A stretch of 64,000 nt of DNA from contig NZ_CANMFF010000001.1 in assembly GCF_947497005.1 (NCBI RefSeq), positions 124,001 through 188,000 on the forward strand. The letters are read 5' to 3'. The stretch's first letter is position 1. Every line of letters starts with the position of its first letter. The notes below the pieces were generated by a model that saw only the letters and a program-made list of their open reading frames with translations, was not told where the DNA came from and did no database searches. Shown one piece after another: positions 30,330 to 38,289 of this stretch. The stretch comes from an uncultured Ruegeria sp. (GTDB lineage: Bacteria > Pseudomonadota > Alphaproteobacteria > Rhodobacterales > Rhodobacteraceae). The translations under genes were made by a program, and so were the position numbers.

Positions 30330-31334
30330 ATGACCGAACAATCGACCAAAACGCTTTCTCTTGCCGAGGTTCGGGAGCTGGCCAAATCTGTTCTTGTGTC
30401 TGCCGGGGTGGACTCACGCGGAAGCGATGTTCTCGCGGATATTGTCACCCGGTCTGAACGGGACGGCCCACGCAGCCATGGACTGCGCATGTTGCCGGTC
30501 TATGTCCAAAGCTTTTCTTCGGGCTATGCGAACGGTCACGCCAAGCCCAAGATAGAAAAATCTGCTCCGGGCGTTCTACGTTGTGATGCTGATAACGGGT
30601 ATTATCAGGTCGCAGCAGCAGAAGCCCGCGAGGCGTTGATCGCGCTGGCACAGGAAAACGGCATTGCCGCTTTCACTTGCGCAAACTGTCACCATTTGGG
30701 TGCGTTGCGTTTTGACACCGAACCGCTGGCCGAAGCCGGTCTGGTTGCTTTCGCCGTGATCAACTCATTGTCGATGGTAGTGCCGCAAGGAGGGGTTCGC
30801 CCGGTATTTGGCACCAACCCGATGTCCTTTGCCTGCCCACGTGAAGGCGACGCACCCGTGGTCTGGGATCAGGCCTCTTCGATGGTGGCCCTCATGGATA
30901 TCCGTATGGCCGCGGCCGAAGGGCACGACCTGCCCCGCCCTGCTGGCCTTGACCCTCAAGGCGCGCCCAGCACAGACCCAAATGCCATCCTTGAAACTCG
31001 CAGCTTATTGCCATTCGGAGAGCATAAAGGGGCCGCAATAGCCTTCATGGTTGAGGTGTTGGGGGCCGCGCTGGCGGGCGGAACCCTTTCCGTGAACAAT
31101 GAAGAACGCGAGTCATTCGGTGCGCTGAACATCAAAGGCGGCGCGACACTGATTGCAATTGATCCGACCCGGTTCGGCAACACGGCCTTCAACGAATACA
31201 TCGCGCGCATCTGCGCCGAGATTTCCGACAATGGCGAGGCCCGTGTTCCGGGGGACGGCCGGCTGGCAAAACGCGCAGCAGCCGAAGCCGACGGCATTGA
31301 GGTGAGTAACGAGGTACTCGCCGCTCTCACCTGA
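30330..31334 (+). CDS. Ldh_2-family NAD(P)H-dependent oxidoreductase (malate/lactate or cyclic imino acid reductase-like)
   Basis: A 334-residue cytoplasmic oxidoreductase of the malate/L-lactate dehydrogenase (Ldh_2/YbiC/DpkA) family, recognised by SHGLRMLPVYVQ, the catalytic region CANCHHLGALRF, GTNPMSFACP and LLPFGEHKGAAIAFMVE. Members reduce 2-oxo acids or cyclic imines such as piperideine-2-carboxylate. I placed the start at the ATG at 30330 (GGA nine bases upstream). The reading frame is also open backwards into the preceding pseudogene, so the two are in frame with no stop between the GcvT domain and this enzyme. It appears intact. Confidence 0.8.
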   Translation: MTEQSTKTLSLAEVRELAKSVLVSAGVDSRGSDVLADIVTRSERDGPRSHGLRMLPVYVQSFSSGYANGHAKPKIEKSAPGVLRCDADNGYYQVAAAEAREALIALAQENGIAAFTCANCHHLGALRFDTEPLAEAGLVAFAVINSLSMVVPQGGVRPVFGTNPMSFACPREGDAPVVWDQASSMVALMDIRMAAAEGHDLPRPAGLDPQGAPSTDPNAILETRSLLPFGEHKGAAIAFMVEVLGAALAGGTLSVNNEERESFGALNIKGGATLIAIDPTRFGNTAFNEYIARICAEISDNGEARVPGDGRLAKRAAAEADGIEVSNEVLAALT

Positions 31335-31399
31335 ATTCGAGGAAAACTGGCCGTTGAACTTATTCTGCGGCACCAGTCCTGATTGTCCGTCGCTCTGCC

Positions 31400-32107
31400 T
31401 TAATGACCGCCGAAATAGGCTTCCAACAGGCGCGTGTCATTCCGCAACTCGTCGGCAGTGCCCGACGTCTGCATGCGCCCGGATTCCAAAACATAGATGC
31501 GGCTGGCAAGCGACAGCGCGAAATTGGCGTTCTGTTCGGTAATCACAACGGTCAGGCCGTATTCCTTGTTCAGCTGACGGACGACTTCGGCAATCTCATG
31601 GCAGATTTTCGGGGCAAGGCCGATTGTCGGCTCATCAACAAGCAGCAATTCTGGACTGGTCATCAGGGCCCGCCCAAAGGACACCATTTGTCTCTCCCCG
31701 CCGGATTGGGTCGACGTCTCTTGCCCTTCCCGTTCTTCCAGACGCGGGAACAGCTTGTGCACCATCTCAAGGTTGTTTTCGATGTCGTCACGAGCGGTGA
31801 ACGCGCCCACCATCAGGTTGTCGCGCACCGACATATAGGGAAACAGGTTGAACCGCTCGGGCGCATAGCCAACCCCATGGCGCACGATCTCCGAAGGCGT
31901 TCGACCGGCAAGGCTGTGCCCTCGCAATCGGATATCGCCCTCGGTTTTCACAAGGCCCATGATGCTGTCCAGCAGGGTGGATTTGCCTGCGCCGTTCGGA
32001 CCCACCACAGCGACAATCTCGCCGGGCTGTACCGTGATCGAAATGTCGGTCAAGGCCTGTGCTTTGCCATAAAACGCGGACAGGTTCTCGATTTCCAGAT
32101 AGGACAT
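31400..32107 (-). CDS. livF: Liv-type ABC transporter ATP-binding protein LivF
   Basis: A 235-residue ATPase of the branched-chain amino acid/amide (HAAT) importer family. Walker A GPNGAGKST, signature QSGGERQMVSFGRAL and Walker B LLLVDEPTIGLAP are intact. Last gene of the livK-H-M-G-F operon; its ATG overlaps the livG stop (TGATG). Substrate specificity cannot be read from the ATPase. Confidence 0.9.
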   Translation of the reverse strand: MSYLEIENLSAFYGKAQALTDISITVQPGEIVAVVGPNGAGKSTLLDSIMGLVKTEGDIRLRGHSLAGRTPSEIVRHGVGYAPERFNLFPYMSVRDNLMVGAFTARDDIENNLEMVHKLFPRLEEREGQETSTQSGGERQMVSFGRALMTSPELLLVDEPTIGLAPKICHEIAEVVRQLNKEYGLTVVITEQNANFALSLASRIYVLESGRMQTSGTADELRNDTRLLEAYFGGH

Positions 32108-32838
32108 CAGACACCCCCAAGATACGAGGCCTGAACGGCCGTGTCATTCATCACGTCACTGAACGAGCCTTCGGCAATCATGGTGCCCCGCTCGATGGCA
32201 ATGGCGCGGTCAATCAGCGGTTCCAGCGCTGGTAAATCATGACTGACAATCAGAAAGGTCATCCCGTCCTTGCGCATGGATTGAATGAGGTCTGAAATCT
32301 GCGCGATTTCGCCAACAGTCAAACCTGCAAACACCTCATCCAGCAACATGACACGCGGAGCCGTGGCCATTGTGCGCGCCATCTCTAATTTACGCAAATC
32401 GCCCATGGCCAGTTCAGCAGGTGAGCGACCCAGATCCGTTTCTGAAAACCCGACGCTCAGCGCAAGCTCTTTTTCCCGGTCTGTATCCGGGCGCGAAACG
32501 ATCATACGCCAGATATCATCCGGCATAAGGCCCACCCGGATGTTTTCGGCAACACTCATGTCGCCGAACGGACGCGGGATCTGATAGGTTCTGCTGACCC
32601 CGGCCCGAATGCGCTGAGGTGTCGAGAGGCCTGAGATCTCTTGCCCGAACAACTCGATTGTACCGCTGTTCTGCCGCAGTTCACCCATGATCTGACTGAA
32701 GACCGTTGTCTTGCCCGCGCCATTCGGTCCGATCAGGCCCAGCGACTCTCCTTCTTGCAAGGAAAAAGACAAATCATTCGTCGCCACCAAACCACCAAAT
32801 CGCTTGACCAGACCAGAAACTTGCAGCGCTGCGGTCAT
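32107..32838 (-). CDS. livG: Liv-type ABC transporter ATP-binding protein LivG
   Basis: A 243-residue ATPase partner of LivF. Walker A GPNGAGKTT, signature-like LAMGDLRKLEMARTMA (the family often has LP-x-G-x-Q here) and Walker B VMLLDEVFAGL are visible. The C-terminal tail VQASYLGG is the usual LivG ending. Coupled by 4-base overlap to livM. Confidence 0.9.
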   Translation of the reverse strand: MTAALQVSGLVKRFGGLVATNDLSFSLQEGESLGLIGPNGAGKTTVFSQIMGELRQNSGTIELFGQEISGLSTPQRIRAGVSRTYQIPRPFGDMSVAENIRVGLMPDDIWRMIVSRPDTDREKELALSVGFSETDLGRSPAELAMGDLRKLEMARTMATAPRVMLLDEVFAGLTVGEIAQISDLIQSMRKDGMTFLIVSHDLPALEPLIDRAIAIERGTMIAEGSFSDVMNDTAVQASYLGGV

Positions 32839-33782
32839 GCCAACCCCCCCTTCCGCAGCCGCTGAAAACCGCGTTGCGCAAGTTCAACCAGTCCCTTTGG
32901 CTGATACATATAGAGAAGCAGCGCGATGGCACCGTAGACGAAATACCTCTCGGCCCCAGGCAGTACCGGGCGCAGGTATTCCAGAAGGAACGTCATAAAG
33001 AAGGCGCCGATCATCGGACCGATAATGGTCGACGTTCCACCCAGCAGAGCCGCAACGATAATGGTGAACAGGAAATTGATATCGAACAGTGCGCGGGGCG
33101 CAAGTGAGCCCAGATAATGGACATAAAACGCCCCACCCAGCCCAGCGATAAGAGCGCTGGTCAGGAACGCAAACGCCTTGAGCCGCGTAGTACTGAGACC
33201 TGAACCACGAACGCTTTCCTCATTCATTCCAATGGCGGCCAAGGCGGTTCCAATCCGGGTTTTCATCAGCAGCCACATGCTGACTGCAACGCTTAGCATC
33301 AGGGCCGTGGACAAATAATATCCGTTGGCCGCGCCACGTGTGAGAGTTTGTATCCCTGACATACCACGTGTACCGCCGGTGAGATCCGGGCGGATCACCT
33401 GCACCAGCTGATAGAGCAGCTCCATGAACGCCAGCGTGACCAACGCAAAATAACTGCCGCGAATGCGCAGGGCTGGCAACAACACCAGAAGACCGGCGAT
33501 CATGGTGACCACTACAGCCACAGGGATCGAGATTTCGACCGGCACGTCGAACCGTTTGGTCAGGATCGCGGTTGTATAGGCCCCGATACCGATCAGGAAG
33601 GGATGACCGAAACTCACGTACCCCGTCCGGCCCGACAGCACGTCCCAGCTAATGGCGAAGATGGCCAGGTAATTGGCAAAGATCATCGTGCGCAGCGTGC
33701 CGTTTGATACGACCTGAGGCAGCAGAAACATACCGGAGATCAGGCCGCCCCAGAGAACATAGTGAAACCAGCGCAGGCCCAT
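32835..33782 (-). CDS. livM: Liv-type ABC transporter permease LivM
   Basis: A 315-residue inner-membrane permease with eight to ten hydrophobic segments and the GRTGYVSFGHPFLIGIGAY motif of LivM proteins. I chose the ATG at 33782, which has GAGGAG seven bases upstream and lies just after the livH stop. An in-frame TTG at 33803 would overlap livH by 20 bases. Confidence 0.9.
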   Translation of the reverse strand: MGLRWFHYVLWGGLISGMFLLPQVVSNGTLRTMIFANYLAIFAISWDVLSGRTGYVSFGHPFLIGIGAYTTAILTKRFDVPVEISIPVAVVVTMIAGLLVLLPALRIRGSYFALVTLAFMELLYQLVQVIRPDLTGGTRGMSGIQTLTRGAANGYYLSTALMLSVAVSMWLLMKTRIGTALAAIGMNEESVRGSGLSTTRLKAFAFLTSALIAGLGGAFYVHYLGSLAPRALFDINFLFTIIVAALLGGTSTIIGPMIGAFFMTFLLEYLRPVLPGAERYFVYGAIALLLYMYQPKGLVELAQRGFQRLRKGGLA

Positions 33783-33783
33783 A

Positions 33784-34635
33784 TTATAACTCCTCGCGGC
33801 CAAACAGGCCCTGCGGCCGGGTCACCAGCACTCCGATGATCAGCAGCATGGTAAAGACGCCGCGCAGTTCCGGCGCCAGAGTTGCCACCACGATGACTTC
33901 GAGAAATCCGACGATATGGGCGACCACCAGTGTACCGATGATCGATCCGATGCCTCCCACAATGACGACAGCCACCGAGATAATCAAAGGCGCGACCCAC
34001 ATGGATGGCGATAACTGCGTGTAGCTGGCAAAAAAAACACCGCCCAGCGCACCCAATGCGCCCGAGATACCCCATGTGATCAGGTTTATCCGGTCCGGGT
34101 CGATCCCCGAAATCGCCGCCCCTTTGGCATCCATCGACACCGCCTGCATCGCCCGCCCAGTATGCGTCAGACGCACAAAGGCATACAGCCCCAACAGAAT
34201 GGCCCAACTGATCAGCGTTGCGATCAGAATGTTATAGGTGACGGATGCCCCCGCTACGTTGATCACGCCCGGTACAATCGGCAGCAGGATCTTGCTGCTG
34301 TCCCCAAAAACCAAAACGATCCCCGCCTGTATAACCACCGCAAGGATCAACGTCGAAATTTCGACTGCTACGTGATCCCCTTTGAGCGTCTTAACGATCA
34401 GGCGGTATTTCAGAACGCCCATCAGAACGCCCAGTAGTGCGGCCACGGCAACACCCATCAGCTTGGGCATTCCCAGCGTCTGGGACACCCAGAAATACAT
34501 GTACCCGCCGACCATCAGATAGGCACCGTAGGCCAGATTCAGGACACGCCCGATGCTGAAGATCAGCGTGAAGCCCATTGCGATAAGCGCGTAGAGACCA
34601 CTGAGCAAAAGCCCCTGGATCAGTATTTGCAACAT
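33784..34635 (-). CDS. livH: Liv-type ABC transporter permease LivH
   Basis: A 283-residue membrane permease with about eight helices, beginning LQILIQGLLLSGLYALIAMGFTLIF, the hallmark of LivH. The SMDAKGAAISGIDPDRINL loop is the conserved ATPase contact region. It follows livK after a gap that contains a strong hairpin. Confidence 0.9.
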   Translation of the reverse strand: MLQILIQGLLLSGLYALIAMGFTLIFSIGRVLNLAYGAYLMVGGYMYFWVSQTLGMPKLMGVAVAALLGVLMGVLKYRLIVKTLKGDHVAVEISTLILAVVIQAGIVLVFGDSSKILLPIVPGVINVAGASVTYNILIATLISWAILLGLYAFVRLTHTGRAMQAVSMDAKGAAISGIDPDRINLITWGISGALGALGGVFFASYTQLSPSMWVAPLIISVAVVIVGGIGSIIGTLVVAHIVGFLEVIVVATLAPELRGVFTMLLIIGVLVTRPQGLFGREEL

Positions 34636-34652
34636 ATAAGGATCCCTGGCTG

Positions 34653-34676
34653 CGGGCGCGCGCCCTCGCGCACCCG
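34653..34676 (-). promoter_or_regulatory. GC-rich hairpin between livK and livH
   Basis: On the transcribed (minus) strand, 34676-34667 pairs with 34662-34653 in a 10-bp stem with one G-U wobble and loop AGGG. There is no T-run. It occupies the same position after the binding-protein gene as the hairpins in the glp and xyl operons. Confidence 0.65.
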
Positions 34677-34700
34677 TTTCAAGCTAAGCGAACGGACAGA

Positions 34701-35981
34701 TTACTGCTTGACCCAGCTTGGCAATGTGAATTCACCCGTCGCGTATTTCTCGGGGTAGACAACAGCGGCGGTGCCGTCCTCATACCACTGAACCACAACC
34801 ATTGATGGTGCAGCATCGTCAAACGGCTCGGACAGATCAAAACGGATATTGTGCGGATAGGTCCGGCCAGTCACAGGTTCGACCTCGTCATCACCCCAGA
34901 AGGCGTAGCGCAGCCACAACTGACCATCCAGCTCAAGAACAAGATCCTGTTTCTTCATCGCTTCGGCCCAGCCTTCGACATTGTCAAAACCACCGGCCTC
35001 TTCGGCTGCGGCCATGGCCTGCTTCAGCCCATGATAGGCATTGAACCCGTTGAAATGAGGCAGCAGCGGACGGCTGTCATACTTTGCCTGATAGGTATCG
35101 ACAAATTCCTGACTGGCCGGATCAAGCCGGAACCCAACCGAAGGAACTGGCGACAATGTCGAGATACCGCCACCGGCGCCACCCGTATCTTCCCAATACT
35201 CCATACCCAGTGCGGCTACGTTCACACCCGTCATCGCCATCGGCACCTGAAGCTTCACATATTGCGACGACACAACCTGCGAATTCACAGACGAAACCTG
35301 ATAGATGAAATCGGCCCCAGTGTCCTGCGCACGGCTGAAGATCGGAGCAAAATCGACGGTGGCAACGTCATATGTGATGATTTCCTTGACCTCGATACCG
35401 GCAACCGGAGCCAGCGCCTCGGTCACCAGACCGGTTATCGCCTCGCCAAAGGCAGTATCTTCGGCAAGGATAACAACAGAATCCCAACCCATCTTTTCCT
35501 TCAGAACATCCGCGCCAAAGTTGATGTACAGCGTGGCCAGTGCCTCGTCCGAGGCGATGTTCATGAAGTAGGGCGCCATGCTATCGGGGTCTTCGACCAC
35601 CATGTCGATGATCCCGATATAGGATGTCCATGTGTCCAGGGTCGGAATGCGGTATTCCTGCATTCGGGGCAGCCATCCCAGCGATACATCGTCAATCGAG
35701 CCCGAGATGATGAAATCAACCTCTTCTGTTTCCGCGAGGTATTCATAGGCCCTGATGCCCTCGGTCGGATCTTGTCCGGTGTCGGCTGAAACAAGCGTGA
35801 TCTGCTCCCCCATCACACCACCATTTGCGTTGAGTTCTTCAACCGCGATTTCGGCCCCACGCAAAGTCGACAACCCTGTATCCGAGGAAAGCGACCCGAT
35901 AAATCCAACCTTGATTTCAGCTCCGGCCGCCGAGGCCATGAGCGCGATACACGTCCCGCTGAGTAGCGCTGTCTTGATCAT
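34701..35981 (-). CDS. livK: Liv-type (HAAT) periplasmic substrate-binding protein
   Basis: A 426-residue exported binding protein with signal peptide (MIKTALLSGTCIALMASAAGA) and the type I fold typical of amino-acid/amide receptors: EIKVGFIGSLSSDTGLSTLRGAEIAVEELNANGGVMG, read in shorter conserved blocks. GGGAG precedes the ATG at 35981. First gene of the liv operon, transcribed from its own promoter beneath a regulon operator (36012-36041). That links its ligand to the adjacent microcompartment pathway. The ligand is unknown. Confidence 0.9.
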   Translation of the reverse strand: MIKTALLSGTCIALMASAAGAEIKVGFIGSLSSDTGLSTLRGAEIAVEELNANGGVMGEQITLVSADTGQDPTEGIRAYEYLAETEEVDFIISGSIDDVSLGWLPRMQEYRIPTLDTWTSYIGIIDMVVEDPDSMAPYFMNIASDEALATLYINFGADVLKEKMGWDSVVILAEDTAFGEAITGLVTEALAPVAGIEVKEIITYDVATVDFAPIFSRAQDTGADFIYQVSSVNSQVVSSQYVKLQVPMAMTGVNVAALGMEYWEDTGGAGGGISTLSPVPSVGFRLDPASQEFVDTYQAKYDSRPLLPHFNGFNAYHGLKQAMAAAEEAGGFDNVEGWAEAMKKQDLVLELDGQLWLRYAFWGDDEVEPVTGRTYPHNIRFDLSEPFDDAAPSMVVVQWYEDGTAAVVYPEKYATGEFTLPSWVKQ

Positions 35982-36011
35982 CACATTAGCTCCCTGTGTC
36001 TCATTATGCCC

Positions 36012-36041
36012 TTCTTGTATTCTGTATACAGTACACAAGAA
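36012..36041. promoter_or_regulatory. Regulon operator 1, upstream of livK
   Basis: A 30-base near-perfect inverted repeat centred on CTGTATACAG (36022-36031) with arms TTCTTGT and ACAAGAA; only two symmetric positions mismatch. It lies 31 bases upstream of the livK start. The same core recurs at three other promoters in this block and fits the GTATAC-centred palindromes bound by FCD-type GntR regulators. Confidence 0.75.
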
Positions 36042-36077
36042 GATAGTTCGATCAAATCCTTTCTTGAAAACTCATGT

Positions 36078-36488
36078 TCAGAATCCGCTGATTTCGCCGT
36101 TTTCGTCGTGGATCACCGCATCCACATCGATTTCCACCATCAGCCCGGGCTGGGTCAGCCCTGCCTGTACGGTTGTCAGAACCGGGTCGATCCCCTTGAA
36201 AACCTCCCCATGGGCATGCGCGAACGCGCCCGCTTGGGACAGATCGGTCAGGTAGGCGCGCACTCGGCCCACATGGCGCAACTCGGCGCCAACCTCTTTC
36301 AGCGCTTCATCGATGCGCGACAGGATATAGAGGGTCTGCGCACCAACATCCCCGGGCGCGTGGATACGGCCTGTGGGCTCAATCGCTGTTGTCCCCGCGA
36401 CCCAGACAAACGGCCCGATGCGCTTGGCGCGAGAATAGGATGCAACCTCTTCAAACCGCCCGCCAGACTTCCAGATGCGTATTGTCAC
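36078..36488 (-). CDS. RidA/YjgF-family protein
   Basis: A 136-residue member of the RidA family, whose members hydrolyse reactive enamine/imine intermediates; VWVAGTTAIEPTGRIHAPGDVGAQT and a conserved Arg in GRVRAYLTDL are visible. As last gene of the microcompartment operon, overlapping the dehydrogenase gene by 4 bases, it suggests that the pathway produces an imine, as expected when an amine or N-alkyl amino acid is oxidised. Cytosolic or lumenal location cannot be told. Confidence 0.88.
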   Translation of the reverse strand: MTIRIWKSGGRFEEVASYSRAKRIGPFVWVAGTTAIEPTGRIHAPGDVGAQTLYILSRIDEALKEVGAELRHVGRVRAYLTDLSQAGAFAHAHGEVFKGIDPVLTTVQAGLTQPGLMVEIDVDAVIHDENGEISGF

Positions 36489-37666
36489 AGGCCCAGCCTC
36501 GTCCGGATCGCTTCTGCTGCGTTTTGCAGCGCGGCCTGTTCCGTTACGGTCAGCCGCAGTTCCTCAACTTCGACCAACCCGCCTGCGCCCAGATGAGCTG
36601 GTACACCCAACACCACACCGTCAATGCCGTATTCGCCCTGCAACATAACTGACACTGGAACCGGCCCTGTTCGCGCACCGCGGATATGGTCGATCAATTC
36701 GATCGAAGCATGAGCTGGGGCGATTGTCGCCGAGCCCGATTTCTTGAGCGCAACCACCTGACCGCCCCCGGTGATCGCATCCTGAACACAGGCGTCGATC
36801 TGTTCGGGTGACAGGAACACATCCAGTGGACGCCCCTTGATCTTGGCTCGGCTAGGGATCGGCGCCATTTCGTCGCCGTGGCTGCCAAGTGTAAATGCCT
36901 CGACATCAGCGGGCGTAACACCTGCGGCCATCGCCAACGCGTTGCGAAACCGACTGCTGTCGAGCGTACCCGCCATGCCCAGAACCTGCTCGCGAGGGAG
37001 CTCCGTTGCGCGCAACATCTCGACCGTCATTTCGTCCAGCGGATTGGTCACGACGATCACGATGGCATTTGGTGCGCCTGAACGGATCGCTTCGGCGGCC
37101 TGCCGGATGACACGGGCATTCACGTCGATCAGATCAGCACGGGTCTTTCCCGGACGGCGGGCACGACCGGCGGTCACGACAACCACTTCGGCCCCGGCCA
37201 CAAGATCCATCGCCTCACCCCCGACACATCGCGCGCGCGCGCCTGTGATCCCGGACGTATGATTGAGATCCAGCGCCGTTGATGCCGCCAGACCCGGAGT
37301 GATGTCGATCAGTGCGATTTCATCAGCTAAGTCTGCCATTGCAGCCAGATGCGCAATATTGCCGCCAACGCCCCCTGCCCCTATCAAAGCCAGCTTGCCT
37401 AGCCTGCGGGCTTTGCGCGGCGCGCGCGAAGGTGCGACCCATTTGGGTGAGCGGCGATATAGAACCCGGCGCATTGAAACTGCACCATCCGTACGCGACG
37501 GCTGCGGTCGTTCCAGCGGCCCGTCCACCAACGCAATACCAACACGCTCTGCAGTTTCGCGCGCGAGGGCCGTTACGATGTCACCCGGTAAAACCTCAAA
37601 CACGATCCTGCCGCGGCGGCGGGCGTCCTCGACCGCATCTGAGCCTATGACGCGCGGGGTGGCCAT
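36485..37666 (-). CDS. Malate/lactate dehydrogenase-like enzyme with N-terminal extension, BMC-associated
   Basis: A 393-residue protein. Residues about 90-393 form an LDH/MDH enzyme: Rossmann motif LALIGAGGVGGNIAHL, VVVVTAGRARRPGKTR, the NP-containing IVVTNPLDEM, and the catalytic His region LGSHGDEM. Ordinary bacterial enzymes start near that Rossmann motif, so about 88 extra residues precede it. The extension contains IVTALARETAERVGIALVDG, reminiscent of a helix-turn segment recurring in microcompartment-associated enzymes. I favour the ATG at 37666 (TGATG with the BMC-T stop) over GTG at 37669. Likely role is regeneration of NAD+ inside the shell, by inference. Confidence 0.85.
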   Translation of the reverse strand: MATPRVIGSDAVEDARRRGRIVFEVLPGDIVTALARETAERVGIALVDGPLERPQPSRTDGAVSMRRVLYRRSPKWVAPSRAPRKARRLGKLALIGAGGVGGNIAHLAAMADLADEIALIDITPGLAASTALDLNHTSGITGARARCVGGEAMDLVAGAEVVVVTAGRARRPGKTRADLIDVNARVIRQAAEAIRSGAPNAIVIVVTNPLDEMTVEMLRATELPREQVLGMAGTLDSSRFRNALAMAAGVTPADVEAFTLGSHGDEMAPIPSRAKIKGRPLDVFLSPEQIDACVQDAITGGGQVVALKKSGSATIAPAHASIELIDHIRGARTGPVPVSVMLQGEYGIDGVVLGVPAHLGAGGLVEVEELRLTVTEQAALQNAAEAIRTRLGL

Positions 37667-38289
37667 CACCCGGTCTGCCCATCCACGGCCTCGACGGCAC
37701 GTGTGGCGGCTTCGACGGCGGTTTTGACCGAGTTTTCAGACCCCGAGATGAACAAACGGCCGAACCGCCCAACTGCACGCACTTCGACGATGTCTATTTC
37801 TGCGGCTTTCTCGGCCTCATTCGCGGCGATCGAGATATAGGCGGCAGGCGCACACTCCACGATCCCCAGCGTCTGCCCCGGCACGATCAACGCACCCTTG
37901 CGCCATTTGTTCAAAAGCTGCGCCTGATAAGGTTCGACACTGGTGATGATCTGGGTAGAACTGATCGCAGGCTTCAACCGGTCCGACATCGAGGCCCCAA
38001 GTTCGGCCAGCATTGCATCCCGTGCGGCGGACACTTCGGCGTTTGAAGGCGAGCGGAGGATGAAGAAGCCAAACTCGCGTTCCACCATCTGCGTTGTCGC
38101 TTCGACCGAGGACGCCTTGAGCGCCCGGTCGATCAGCGAAAACACTCCGTTGCCCGGCGCAAATTCTCCGATCAAAACCGTATCACCGGACAAAGGCACC
38201 GACCCCTGAACTGTCGCGCCGTTATAGGCGGCGAATTTGGGTTGCAGATTGTCGATCTGCATCAGCGCCCGAATCGTGATTTCGCTCAT
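37666..38289 (-). CDS. Tandem-domain BMC-T shell protein
   Basis: A 207-residue trimeric shell protein with two BMC domains (about residues 5-95 and 105-195). The second ends in VEVRAVGRFGRLFISGSENSVKTAVEAA, typical of BMC folds. Trimers of such proteins form pseudohexameric tiles, often with larger gated pores for cofactors or larger substrates. It overlaps the aldehyde dehydrogenase gene by 4 bases. Together with BMC-H and BMC-P it supplies all three shell classes needed for a closed polyhedron. Confidence 0.85.
   Translation of the reverse strand: MSEITIRALMQIDNLQPKFAAYNGATVQGSVPLSGDTVLIGEFAPGNGVFSLIDRALKASSVEATTQMVEREFGFFILRSPSNAEVSAARDAMLAELGASMSDRLKPAISSTQIITSVEPYQAQLLNKWRKGALIVPGQTLGIVECAPAAYISIAANEAEKAAEIDIVEVRAVGRFGRLFISGSENSVKTAVEAATRAVEAVDGQTG

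Noticed and set aside
29445..30341. 298-codon minus-strand frame opposite the decayed dehydrogenase
   Set aside because: The plus strand shows clear family sequence across the whole stretch, so this frame is antisense.
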